From NCBI GenBank assembly GCA_001798595.1, contig MGSS01000123.1, forward strand, positions 1 through 43,362: a stretch of 43,362 nucleotides of DNA, read 5' to 3'. Shown here piece after piece: positions 33,898 to 42,262 of the stretch (position 1 is the first letter of the stretch; each line of letters opens with the position of its first letter). The position numbers and the translations under genes are program-made. A model generated the notes under the pieces. The model saw only the letters and a program-made list of their open reading frames with translations, had not been told where the DNA came from and made no database searches. This stretch comes from Deltaproteobacteria bacterium RIFCSPLOWO2_12_FULL_60_19. Its GTDB lineage: Bacteria; Desulfobacterota; Binatia; UBA9968.

Positions 33898-35022
33898 CTA
33901 GCCCTCCTTGGCGACCGCCCTCTGGCTGCACCGCGGATGGCAGCTCCCCATCTGGCAGACCGCGCCGGCTTTGCTCACCGCGGCTTCGAACTCGCGGTGA
34001 ATTCTTGGATCCTCGTCGTCGTACTCGATCTGGCCGCCTCCCTGCTTGACGCTCGTGTAGGTGGAGCCATCGCTGTCGGTCAACCGCATGAAACGGTATC
34101 GCCAGCTTCCCCAGCGGAGCGCGAGATATCGCGCCGGCGCCGCGCCCGAGTTAAAGTGCTGATGGAACCACTGGTTGGGCGGCACGACCACGCTCCCCTG
34201 CCGCCAGTCGACGCGCTGCATCTCCTGCCCTTCGGGCCAGAGCACGGAGTATCCCTGCCCGCCGAGAACGATCACGTGAGCGCCCGGACCGTGGCGGTGT
34301 CCTTTTTTATAAGTCCCGACCGGGAACTCCGAGATATGGCAGCCCATCGTCTGTCCCGCCAGGTCGAACTTCATGTTGGTCCCGCCCGCGCCGCGCTCGC
34401 TATAATCTTTCAACGTGACCGTGTGCGTGTCCGAGACAAAGTTGGTCGTCATGAAAAAGCGGCCGAAGATCTCGCCTTTGCCGCTGAAGTAGTCGTCGGT
34501 TTTCGGATCGAAGCGGTCGGTGAAGACAAACTCGTCGCCGAAGATGAAATCGAGATTGTGAAACAGATTCATCATGAAGCAGCTGTTGGTCACGGCGAAA
34601 TAGCGCGCCGGCTCCGTGCCGCTGCCGTTGAAGTGCTGGTAGGCTGCGTTCAGCGGAATGGCGAAGAGGCTCCCCGGCCCCCACTCGAAAGTATGTTTCT
34701 TGCCGTCCCTTTGCCATACGGTCGTCGCGCCGTGCCCTTTGGCGACGTAAACCATCTCTTCGTAGAGATGCTTCTGCGGCTTGAGCTTTCCCCCGGGAGG
34801 AATCTCGCAGACGTAACCGTCGTTCACGCCGCCCGTGCCGTCCAGCACGACGAAGGCGCCAAGGCCGCCCTTCAGATCCCAGGGCGCGACTTCAACGGTC
34901 CTGATGTCTTCCACGAAGAATCCATTGATGATCGGGATTTTCTGGGCCGCCTGCCAGATGTGGTAGCTGTCCACCCGGGGCAATTTCGCAAGGTCCAATT
35001 TCTCGACTTTTTCCGCTGCCAT
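33898..35022 (-). CDS. Bicupin protein, possible dioxygenase or isomerase
   Basis: The 374-residue protein has two cupin barrels. The first (about 70-150) contains LKPQKHLYEEMVYVAKGHG and SLFAIPLNAAYQHFN; the second (about 225-310) contains PVGTYKKGHRHGPGAHVIVL and VVVPPNQWFHQHFN. The second has the full metal-binding set (GHRHGPGAHVI and the late His), so one or two metal sites are likely. Bicupins of this size include gentisate-1,2-dioxygenase-like enzymes and oxalate decarboxylases. The tail CQMGSCHPRC carries three closely spaced cysteines, which is unusual. It is embedded between a Rieske oxygenase and the system B permease, so ring modification is the best guess. A fragment of a paralogue's tail lies at 28002. 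Confidence 0.82.
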   Translation of the reverse strand: MAAEKVEKLDLAKLPRVDSYHIWQAAQKIPIINGFFVEDIRTVEVAPWDLKGGLGAFVVLDGTGGVNDGYVCEIPPGGKLKPQKHLYEEMVYVAKGHGATTVWQRDGKKHTFEWGPGSLFAIPLNAAYQHFNGSGTEPARYFAVTNSCFMMNLFHNLDFIFGDEFVFTDRFDPKTDDYFSGKGEIFGRFFMTTNFVSDTHTVTLKDYSERGAGGTNMKFDLAGQTMGCHISEFPVGTYKKGHRHGPGAHVIVLGGQGYSVLWPEGQEMQRVDWRQGSVVVPPNQWFHQHFNSGAAPARYLALRWGSWRYRFMRLTDSDGSTYTSVKQGGGQIEYDDEDPRIHREFEAAVSKAGAVCQMGSCHPRCSQRAVAKEG

Positions 35023-35061
35023 GACAAACTCCTCTCTGGTTAAAGGGCTATCCGCCGTCGC

Positions 35062-36261
35062 CTAGCCGTTGGCGGCCGCGTGCTCGGGCCTCATAGCCGT
35101 CTGTGATGTGTTACCAAACAATCCGATTCTTTCATTGATGACGTCCAGCTCGATAATCCGGTTCGTTTCCGGGTTCCGGATCACGCCCATCGGCTCGCCG
35201 CCGGCGCGGACGATCTCGATCTGCTCCCGCAACAGCTTGCGGAGCAGGATGACGCCGCTGTCGGATGTCCCCAGGTTTTCCTGCGTCCGATCGGTAACGC
35301 CCCCTTGCGTCTCCCAGGCCATCGCATCCTGCGCCGGAACCAGGCTCATGTTGTATCTGCCTTCCGGCCCTTTCAACGCGCAATGCTCGAACGGCGGGTC
35401 CTGGTCGAGCGGCGCGCGATCCTCCGCCGTCGGCATGAAATTCACCCGGTAGACCTGCGTGTGCGTGTCGTCCACCGGCACGCGGATCTGAAGATTGTGG
35501 CGGAAGCCGTATCCCTTCCCGTTTTTCATGCGGGCCACATGGCGCAGGATGGTGGGAAAGAGCAACGGATGTTGATCGAGCGTCGCCGGGTCGGACGGAT
35601 TTTTTCCCGGCGTGGTGCGCCGCTTCATGATGCCGTACTCGAAGCGGACGAACTCATGACTCTCCTCGTAGTCCGCCCGGTGGCCCACGAGATGCGCCGA
35701 CTCTCCGTGCAGCCAGAAGAGATGCGCCGGGTCCACCGAGTTCTCCATCGGCTGGAGCCAGTTGCAGTCGAGCAGGCTGTCGATGACCGTCCAGCGCTTT
35801 CCATCCTCTCTCGCCAGCACGTCCCAGCGCGGCAAGAGCGGCGCCGGCTCGGGACCGAGATAGGCATAGAGCAGGCCGGCCAGCTTTTGCACCGGGTAGG
35901 CGCGGTGGCGGATGCGATCTTTGAAGGTGCTCCCCGCCGGCTCCGCGGGCTGCTCCAGACAGCGCCCGGCGCGGTCGAATTTCCAGCCGTGATAGGGACA
36001 GCGGATGCCCTCGTCATCGACCCGGCCCCACGCGAGCGAGGCGCTGCGGTGCGGGCAGCGCTCGGCTACCAGCCCGTGGATTCCCTTGCGGTCGCGAAAG
36101 ACAACGAGGTCTTCGCTGAGAATTCGGACGGCTTTGATGGGCTTCTCGTCCGTCAATTCCCCCGCAACCGCAACCGGGTGCCAGTAGCGGCGCAACAATT
36201 CGCCGGCCGGGGTACCCGGCCCTACCTGCGTCAAAGACAAATTTTCCTCTCTGCTGAGCAT
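35062..36261 (-). CDS. Rieske aromatic-ring oxygenase, phthalate-4,5-dioxygenase type (copy B)
   Basis: From the ATG at 36261 (AAGGGA upstream) the protein has 399 residues and starts MLSREENLSLTQVGPGTPAG. Cys69, His71, Cys88 and His91 bind the Rieske cluster (ERCPHRS, RCPYHGW). MENSVDPAHLFWLH gives Asp177, His180 and His185 of the mononuclear iron site. Near the C-terminus AWETQGGVTDRTQENLGTSDSG supplies the remaining aspartate. It is as long as copy A, and both end in an I-R-(D/N)-P-E-x-N-R segment. It lies between binding-protein and cupin genes inside the operon, with gaps of 20 and 39 bases. It should hydroxylate an aromatic acid imported by the surrounding ABC genes; its electron donor is not encoded here. 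Confidence 0.93.
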   Translation of the reverse strand: MLSREENLSLTQVGPGTPAGELLRRYWHPVAVAGELTDEKPIKAVRILSEDLVVFRDRKGIHGLVAERCPHRSASLAWGRVDDEGIRCPYHGWKFDRAGRCLEQPAEPAGSTFKDRIRHRAYPVQKLAGLLYAYLGPEPAPLLPRWDVLAREDGKRWTVIDSLLDCNWLQPMENSVDPAHLFWLHGESAHLVGHRADYEESHEFVRFEYGIMKRRTTPGKNPSDPATLDQHPLLFPTILRHVARMKNGKGYGFRHNLQIRVPVDDTHTQVYRVNFMPTAEDRAPLDQDPPFEHCALKGPEGRYNMSLVPAQDAMAWETQGGVTDRTQENLGTSDSGVILLRKLLREQIEIVRAGGEPMGVIRNPETNRIIELDVINERIGLFGNTSQTAMRPEHAAANG

Positions 36262-36281
36262 GGTCGTTCCCTTCTGTTTTC

Positions 36282-37391
36282 CTATTTCCCCGCCATGACC
36301 TCTTTCACGAGCTGGAAGATCGGCGTCAAGTCCTGCCATTCCGGACGGCCCACGTCCAGGTAGCGTCTTCCCTCCACCAGGCGGTTGTCGAGCGGGACAT
36401 CGTCTTTCGGAATATCGATCCGGCGCGAGCTGGGCGGGTCGTCGCGGTCGGCGAGTTTCTGCATCGCGATCTGCCCCTTCCGCGACAGGAGCCAGTTGAT
36501 GAAGACCTTGGCGGCGTTCGGATGGGGCGCGCGGTTCGGCAGGCTCAAGCTGCCGCCGCCGGTCGAGAAAGCGCCGCCTTCTTTCCACAGGCTGTTGTCG
36601 AAACTATCCACGGGAAGCCCCTGGTTCTTGGCCCGCTCGGTGTCTTTGCAGCCGATGCAGACGGCGAATTTCCCCTGCGCCATCCAGTCGGTCATCTGGC
36701 GAAATTCCCGGCTGAACGCCATGTCCATTCCGCCGAAGAATTTTTTGACGAATTCCGGGCCCAACTCCGGATGGTAATAGAAAAACTGCATCGTCTGGCC
36801 GAGGCCGGTAAGCCTGGGGTCGAGCGATACGATCTTTCCTTTCCATTTCGGGTTCAACAGGTCCCAGTGAGATTTAAATTCCTTTGGGTTCAAAAGGCTG
36901 CTGTTGTAGTAGAGCTGGGCGGAGCTCGGATTGGCCAGGTAGCCGAAAATATATTTTCCTTCCGGGTCGATAAAGCCGTGCCTGCCGCCGTACCATTTCG
37001 ACTCATCCAAAACTTCCGGCAGGATAAAGGCCGGCTTGAGCGGGTCGAGCGTTTTTCCCTTGTATAAAATGTTAAAAGCAGAATTCGGCCCGGCGCTGAA
37101 GACGTCGACGAGATACTTTTCCGCGCGGCGCTCGGCGACGATGCGTTTTCCAAGTTGTGATCCCGTGCCGGTCACCACGGACGGTTTAATCTCGGGATAG
37201 TCCTTCTTAAAGGCTTCGATCAGCGCCTCGTAACGATAGATATAGATGCTGACCTGGCCTTCCTTTTTCGCCGCCTGTAGCGTGGCCTCCCACTCTTTCG
37301 TCCGGTCGGATTGGGCGAGGGCCGGCGCGGCGAGGATGCATAGGCTCATGCCCAGGAGCAGCGCCTTCATAAAAATAGTCCGGTTCTTCAC
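36282..37391 (-). CDS. ABC extracellular solute-binding protein, Fe3+-type fold (binding protein 1)
   Basis: The start is the GTG at 37391, behind a strong GGAGGA. The first residues (MKNRTIFMKALLLGMSLC) are a Sec signal peptide cleaved near ALAQ. The 369-residue product has the class of fold used by FbpA/AfuA- and ThiB-like receptors: EWEATLQAAKKEGQVSIY, ADVFSAGP-like VDVFSAGPNS, LLNPKWKGKIVSLDP and NRAPHPNAAKVFINWLLS. The iron-binding tyrosine pair of FbpA is not evident, so an organic ligand is more likely. A CIGC motif (about residue 245) is shared in position with CLNC of the next binding protein. It delivers its ligand to one of the two permeases of the operon. Confidence 0.9.
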   Translation of the reverse strand: MKNRTIFMKALLLGMSLCILAAPALAQSDRTKEWEATLQAAKKEGQVSIYIYRYEALIEAFKKDYPEIKPSVVTGTGSQLGKRIVAERRAEKYLVDVFSAGPNSAFNILYKGKTLDPLKPAFILPEVLDESKWYGGRHGFIDPEGKYIFGYLANPSSAQLYYNSSLLNPKEFKSHWDLLNPKWKGKIVSLDPRLTGLGQTMQFFYYHPELGPEFVKKFFGGMDMAFSREFRQMTDWMAQGKFAVCIGCKDTERAKNQGLPVDSFDNSLWKEGGAFSTGGGSLSLPNRAPHPNAAKVFINWLLSRKGQIAMQKLADRDDPPSSRRIDIPKDDVPLDNRLVEGRRYLDVGRPEWQDLTPIFQLVKEVMAGK

Positions 37392-37419
37392 AGCGTTTTC
37401 CTCCGAACGGCCTGGCCGG

Positions 37420-38589
37420 TTACTTGGCGCGCGACTTTAGCAACTTCCAAACTTTATCTCTGGTCTCTTTCCGGCCGGTGACCACCCACTGCCACTCCGT
37501 GTCGTCGAAGTATTTCACGCCGGCCCGCGGAACGTTGTTGGCGCTCAGAAACGATTCGTCGACGTCGGTCCTGAGCGTCGCGCTCCCGTAGCCGCGCGCG
37601 TAAATCTCCAGGCCCTCCTTGGAGGCGAGCCAATTGACAAAAACCTTGGCGGCGTTGGGGTGCGGCGCACGGTTGGCCACGCTCATCAGCCACGGCGAGC
37701 CGTTGACCGACGGCGAGACGTCGGACAGCTCGAAGATCTCCTGGAGTTTGAATCCTTCCTTCACCAGAGGCCGCACGTCGTCTTCGCGGCAGTTGAGACA
37801 GATCGGCTGCGTCCCGCGCGCCAGCCAATCGCTAAACTGGCGTCGCTCGCGCGTGCTCACCGGCCGCTGGTCGATGTAGAGTTTTTTCACAAACTCCGTA
37901 CCGAGGGTGTTGTAGAAGCGGGATGCAAGGTTCGCCCCGGCGCCGGTCGTCGTCGGATCTTCGGTCGAAATCCGCCCTTTCCACTTGGGGTTGAGCAGAT
38001 CCTGCGCGGCGCGGATCTCGGCGGGCTTGACGAACTCGGTGTTGAGGTAAAGCAGACTCGCCACGCTGCTAAAAAGTCTCAGCACGAACCTCTCTTCCGG
38101 ATCGACGAACCAGGGCTTGCCCTTTTTCCACTTGGAGGCCTCCGTCACCTCGGGAACCACGAGTAGAGGTTTCAACGGATCGATCATCTTTTCCGCGTAG
38201 AGCACCGTGGCGGTCGTATCCGGCCCCGAGAGAAACACGTCGGCGGAGTACATCCCCGCGGAGCGCTCGGTGCGGAGCCGCGCGGCTATCTCGCTCGATC
38301 TGCCGGCGAGGAATTCGACCGCGATCCCGTGCCGCGCGGTAAATTTTGGAATCAGCTCGTTGCGCATGACCGGGTCCGGCGAGCCGATGACGACGACTTT
38401 CCCTTCCTTAACGGCCGCCGCGAGGGTCTGATTCCAGTCCTTCTCCTGCGCCCGCACGGAAGCAACAGCTAGCAGCAGGCAGCATGCAGCCAGCAGCGCA
38501 AACGCTGCGATTTTCTGCCCTCTGCTTACTGCCTGTCCTGAGCCCCGTCGAAGGGCCATCTGCCAGCTGTCTACTGGGTTCTTCTTCAT
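37420..38589 (-). CDS. ABC extracellular solute-binding protein, Fe3+-type fold (binding protein 2)
   Basis: A GGAGG six bases before the ATG at 38589 supports this start, giving 389 residues. The signal peptide has an unusually long N-region of about 25 residues (MKKNPVDSWQMALRRGSG...) before the hydrophobic core FALLAACCLLLAVASVRA. That N-region is partly made from a dispersed DNA repeat. The mature protein parallels binding protein 1: LLNPKWKGRISTEDP, FVKKLYIDQRP, a CLNC motif and NRAPHPNAAKVFVNWLAS. It follows the system A permease by 78 bases and is probably its receptor. Ligand unknown; presumably an organic anion rather than iron. Confidence 0.9.
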   Translation of the reverse strand: MKKNPVDSWQMALRRGSGQAVSRGQKIAAFALLAACCLLLAVASVRAQEKDWNQTLAAAVKEGKVVVIGSPDPVMRNELIPKFTARHGIAVEFLAGRSSEIAARLRTERSAGMYSADVFLSGPDTTATVLYAEKMIDPLKPLLVVPEVTEASKWKKGKPWFVDPEERFVLRLFSSVASLLYLNTEFVKPAEIRAAQDLLNPKWKGRISTEDPTTTGAGANLASRFYNTLGTEFVKKLYIDQRPVSTRERRQFSDWLARGTQPICLNCREDDVRPLVKEGFKLQEIFELSDVSPSVNGSPWLMSVANRAPHPNAAKVFVNWLASKEGLEIYARGYGSATLRTDVDESFLSANNVPRAGVKYFDDTEWQWVVTGRKETRDKVWKLLKSRAK

Positions 38590-38626
38590 ACTGCCTCCTG
38601 CCTGCCCTAAGCCGCGTCGAAGGGCC
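38531..38626. repeat. Two copies of a dispersed repeat (cctgagcccgtcgaagggc type) at the 5' end of binding-protein gene 2
   Basis: Copies at 38531-38557 and 38600-38626 read gcctgtcctgagccccgtcg and gcctgccctaagccgcgtcg, each continuing aagggcc. The first lies inside the coding sequence (codons about 11-19), the second in the leader. The same word is inside the MITE-like element (20959-20979). Around them are runs of ctgc/gcag, so the whole leader looks repeat-built. Confidence 0.65.
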
Positions 38627-38667
38627 TCCCGCTTTTACCCTCTGCGCCTTGCCCTTTGCGCTTTCCC

Positions 38668-40383
38668 CTACGTCCCCACCAGCTTCAATCCGATCTTTCT
38701 CCCGATAAGCATCATGACGGAAACCGCCACGGTCATAAACAGCCCCAGCGCCGCGGCGCGCTCGACTTCGCCGGTAAAACTATACTCCATGAGCAGAATC
38801 GCCAGCGGCCGGGACTGCGCGCTGTAGAGCAGGACCGGCGTGCCGACGCTCGTGAGAGCGCCGCCGAAGCTCAGCAGGCCCACGGTCGCCGCGACCGGCG
38901 CGACCAGCGGAAGGAGAATTTTCCGGAACATATAGCCCCACGAAGCCCCGCTCACGCGCGCCGCCTCTTCGAGGTCGGTTCCGAGTTGCAGAAATGCGGC
39001 CTTGAAGGCCTGCGTGCAGACCGGACTCTCTTTGATGATGAGCGCGAGCGCGATTCCCCACACCGAGCCGTAGAGCAGCGCTCGCGCCGGCGTCGCGAGG
39101 AAGATCCACAGGAGGCCGAGACTCATGAGAATACCCGGCACCACCCACGGAAGCCAGCAGAGCATTTCCAGCCAGGCTGAATGACGCGCTTTCCTTGAGG
39201 CCAGTAAATAACCCACCGTGGAATAAATCGCAATGCTTCCGATGGCCGTGGCGACGGCGATGATCAGGCTGTTTTTGAAGGAGACGAGAAACAACGGGTC
39301 GGCAAAAAGATTTTGCCAGTGCGCGAAGGTGAAAGGCGCTTTAAAGCTGAAAAAACCGTAGCGCCGCATCACCGAGCCGAGCAGCAGAAAAGCCAGAGGA
39401 AGAGCCATCATCACCACAAAATAGAGAATGCATCCCGCGAACGCCGCGTAGCGCCACTTTCCGAGCTTGACACGAAGCGTCGAATAGCCCTGCCCGGTCA
39501 CCACCGTGAACCTTTTGCCCCTCAGATGACGCCGGTAAAAATAGCTTAAGATCACCAGGACGAATAGAAAGACCGAGCCGAGGGCGGTGGCTTCGCCGAA
39601 CGCCGACGGCTCATGGCGGGTGTAGTCGTAGATCTTGGTGGCGTAGACGTAGATGCCGACCGGAGAGCCGAGCAGCAGTTCCGTATTGAAGGACTCAAGC
39701 CCGCGGATGAAACTCAGCGCCGAGATCGCCAGGACCATCGGCATCAGCAGCGGAATCGTGACCCGGCGGAGCGTGGTGAAGGTGTCCGCGCCGGAAACCC
39801 GCGCCGCCTCCTCCAGGCTCGCGCCGACGCGACGAAACACCGGAGTCAGCAGCATGACTTTAAACCAAACGCCTCCGGTCGAGAGGTGGACCCAGACGAT
39901 CCCCCAAAAGCTGTAGGGGTTAAACAGCGGAGCGTCGACGAACGGCAGTGCTCCGGCAACGGTATTCAACGCGCCGAAGCTCGGATCGAGGAGCAGAATC
40001 CAGGCCAGGACCAGCGGAAAATCGGGCACAAAGTAGGCGAACCAGCAGAGAAACTCGATTAGATTTCCGCCCGGCATGTCGGTGCGCGCGATCAGCCACG
40101 CCATAACGATGGACAGCAGCATCCCCGGAATCAAGTGAGTGATCGAAATCAGGAAGCTCATCCACAGGGCGCCGAGCGTGCCGGGATCGGTGAAGGCGCG
40201 GACCCAGTTGGCGACGCCGAAGATCGCCTCCTTCCCCGGAGGGGCGACGTTGAAACTGCTCACGAGCAGAAACAAAATGGGCAGCCCCATGACCAGGCCG
40301 AAAAAAGCCAGGAGGAGATACTCTCCCAGGCGGAGACCGTTCAAGCGGCCTCTCAGCGGCGCTGCGATAGCAATCGTGGTCAT
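38668..40383 (-). CDS. ABC importer permease with two fused transmembrane domains (system A)
   Basis: The ATG overlaps the stop of the ATPase gene (ATGA at 40380-40383), which couples translation. The 571-residue product has about twelve hydrophobic segments in two permease domains, with EAA loops EEAARVSGADTFTT (about 200) and EEAARVSGASWGYM (about 480). Architecture and length equal those of system B, and the two are paralogues (both have a VTGQ segment in the linker, TVVTGQGYST versus TTVTGQFKPK). It builds the membrane channel for the ligand brought by binding protein 2 and probably 1. The family is that of FbpB-like ferric and organic-anion importers. Confidence 0.93.
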   Translation of the reverse strand: MTTIAIAAPLRGRLNGLRLGEYLLLAFFGLVMGLPILFLLVSSFNVAPPGKEAIFGVANWVRAFTDPGTLGALWMSFLISITHLIPGMLLSIVMAWLIARTDMPGGNLIEFLCWFAYFVPDFPLVLAWILLLDPSFGALNTVAGALPFVDAPLFNPYSFWGIVWVHLSTGGVWFKVMLLTPVFRRVGASLEEAARVSGADTFTTLRRVTIPLLMPMVLAISALSFIRGLESFNTELLLGSPVGIYVYATKIYDYTRHEPSAFGEATALGSVFLFVLVILSYFYRRHLRGKRFTVVTGQGYSTLRVKLGKWRYAAFAGCILYFVVMMALPLAFLLLGSVMRRYGFFSFKAPFTFAHWQNLFADPLFLVSFKNSLIIAVATAIGSIAIYSTVGYLLASRKARHSAWLEMLCWLPWVVPGILMSLGLLWIFLATPARALLYGSVWGIALALIIKESPVCTQAFKAAFLQLGTDLEEAARVSGASWGYMFRKILLPLVAPVAATVGLLSFGGALTSVGTPVLLYSAQSRPLAILLMEYSFTGEVERAAALGLFMTVAVSVMMLIGRKIGLKLVGT

Positions 40384-41471
40384 GATCCCAAGGGCAAAAG
40401 CATCAGGTGGTTCGGATCGAAAGCGACGCGCACTTCCGCGCCCACCGCGTAACGCTGCCGTTTGCCGGCGGCAAGCAAGAGCGAATGGCCGCCGACGTTG
40501 ACGGTGTATTCGAAGCGTTCACCGAGATAAGCTACGGCCGTCACCTTTCCTTTTAACGAATTGCCTCCAGACTGTCCCGGCGGTAAAATCTCGATATCTT
40601 CGGGCCGCGACAGGACCCGCACCGCCGCCCCGTCCGCAAAGCCGTCGCCGCGATCGTTATCGAGACGAAACGTTTCCTCCGCGATTTCGATCTCCGTGCC
40701 GCCTCCCCGCTTCCTCACCTTGCCGTCGAGCGCCACGGTGCGGCCGAGAAAATTCCCCACAAAAGGCGTCGCCGGCCGCTCGTAGATCTCGACCGGGCTG
40801 CCGATCTGCTCCAGCTTCCCCTGGCGCACGACGGCGATCCGGTCCGAAAGCGTCATCGCCTCGGTCTGATCGTGAGTCACGTAGAGCACGGTAAGTTTAA
40901 GCCGCTGCTGCAGCGCGTGAAGCTCCGTTCTCATCTGCTCGCGCAGCTTCGCATCGAGATTGGACAGCGGCTCGTCCAACAACAACAGGGTCGGCGTATA
41001 GACCAGCGCGCGCGCCAGGGCGACGCGCTGTTGTTGCCCGCCGGATAACTCGGTCGCGCCGCGCTGTTCAAAACCGGTCAGTCCCACCACCTCCAACGCG
41101 TCGCCGACCTTCTTTCGCATGGACGCGGCGGCCTCGCCGCGCACCCTGAGCGGAAACGCGACATTTTCAAATACCGTCATGTGAGGCCAGATCGCATAGG
41201 ACTGAAACACCATCCCCATCCGCCGCTTGTCCGGCGCGACGAACAGCCCGCGCCTGGGCGACGCGATCGCCACGCCGTTGAGCAGAATCTCTCCTTCATC
41301 CGGGGTTTCGAGACCGGCAACCAGTCTCAACGTCGTGCTCTTGCCGCATCCCGACGGCCCGAGCAGCGTAAAAAACTCTCCGGGCTGAAGCTCGAAGCTT
41401 ACCCGGTCGACCGCGGCGTAATCGCCGAAGCGTTTGGTGACCTCTGAAAATTTGAGAACGGGCTCTGCCAT
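40380..41471 (-). CDS. ABC importer ATPase, Fe3+/spermidine type (system A)
   Basis: The 363-residue protein has every ATPase signature: Walker A GPSGCGKST, Q-loop VFQSYAIWPHMT, signature LSGGQQQR, Walker B LLLDEPLSNLD and the switch VTHDQTEA. A TOBE domain at the C-terminus contains VLSRPEDIEILPPGQ. It energises the permease of system A, whose start overlaps its stop. It is most similar in this window to the system B ATPase at 30982 (KRRMGMVFQSYAIWPHM versus KRDMGMVFQSYALWPHM), so the two importers arose by duplication. The ribosome-binding site before 41471 is weak. Confidence 0.95.
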   Translation of the reverse strand: MAEPVLKFSEVTKRFGDYAAVDRVSFELQPGEFFTLLGPSGCGKSTTLRLVAGLETPDEGEILLNGVAIASPRRGLFVAPDKRRMGMVFQSYAIWPHMTVFENVAFPLRVRGEAAASMRKKVGDALEVVGLTGFEQRGATELSGGQQQRVALARALVYTPTLLLLDEPLSNLDAKLREQMRTELHALQQRLKLTVLYVTHDQTEAMTLSDRIAVVRQGKLEQIGSPVEIYERPATPFVGNFLGRTVALDGKVRKRGGGTEIEIAEETFRLDNDRGDGFADGAAVRVLSRPEDIEILPPGQSGGNSLKGKVTAVAYLGERFEYTVNVGGHSLLLAAGKRQRYAVGAEVRVAFDPNHLMLLPLGS

Positions 41472-41512
41472 GCCATGGACGCCTGAAACCTATTGACAAC
41501 TGCTGAGGCTAT

Positions 41513-42238
41513 TTATTCGTCCAGCAAATTGCAATAGTAGCGCCACACGGCCTCGTTGTGGCCGGACTTTCTTTGCCCGCCGCCTCCGCCGGGAAGACGC
41601 GCGATCTCCTCCGCCGGAATCGGTTGAGGATCTCCCAAAAGATTGGCCCGGTAATTGACCTCCGCTACGTCGTTCAGTTTGATCGCGTTAAGCGTCGCCT
41701 CTTGAATGCTCGCTCCCGCGCTGGTAATCCCGTGGCCGCGCATCATGCAGGCGCTCCGATCGCCCATGACTTCCGCCAGTTCCTTGCCGAGATCGTCGTT
41801 CGCGATAAGGATGCTCCGCGGATAGGTGGGGATGCCCTCCACCAGCAGGCGCAGCCCGCTTGGATCGTACGCGCCGAACAGCGGCAGGAGCGGCTTGTTG
41901 CAGATGGTGAACAGCACGACGGTCAGCGGATGCACGTGAACCACGCTCTGGATCTCCGGACGGGTGCGATACATCCAGGTGTGGATGAATACCTCCTGGG
42001 GCGCCGCCAACTCTTCCGGCCCGTCGAGCTTTTTTCCGTTGAGATCGACGGTGATGAGGTCCCGCTCCGTCACGAACTTGAGCCCCGACTCGCCCGGACC
42101 GCGCGCCTTGATCAGGATCCGATCGCTCCCGGGGATTCGGGCGCTCACGTGGCCGCTCGGTTCCTTGGTCATGTTGAGCTTGCCGAGCATCCGGCACGAG
42201 CGCGCCAACAGCTCGCGGAGTTGATCCAATTCAGCCAA
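41513..42238 (-). CDS. Class II aldolase/adducin-family protein, possible aromatic decarboxylase
   Basis: The start is a TTG at 42238 (no ATG fits the family's N-terminus); GGGAAG lies upstream. The 241-residue protein has the zinc-site order of class II aldolases: PSGHVSAR, PQEVFIHTWMY with the acidic residue, VVHVHPLTVV with two ligand histidines and MMRGHGITSAG with the third. Members cleave sugar phosphates, but in aromatic catabolism the same fold gives 3,4-dihydroxyphthalate decarboxylase (PhtC/PadC type) and related enzymes. Placed between a phthalate-dioxygenase-type Rieske gene and the importer, decarboxylation of a dihydroxylated aromatic acid is the best guess. Gaps on both sides are 24 and 41 bases, so it is co-transcribed. 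Confidence 0.88.
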   Translation of the reverse strand: MAELDQLRELLARSCRMLGKLNMTKEPSGHVSARIPGSDRILIKARGPGESGLKFVTERDLITVDLNGKKLDGPEELAAPQEVFIHTWMYRTRPEIQSVVHVHPLTVVLFTICNKPLLPLFGAYDPSGLRLLVEGIPTYPRSILIANDDLGKELAEVMGDRSACMMRGHGITSAGASIQEATLNAIKLNDVAEVNYRANLLGDPQPIPAEEIARLPGGGGGQRKSGHNEAVWRYYCNLLDE

Positions 42239-42262
42239 CGTTTGCCACTTCCCGATTAAGCT

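Noticed and set aside
36282-41471. Ferric iron uptake (Fbp) operon
   Set aside because: The fold is that of ferric importers, but the FbpA iron-binding tyrosine pair is not evident and the neighbours are aromatic-oxygenase genes, so an organic ligand is more likely.
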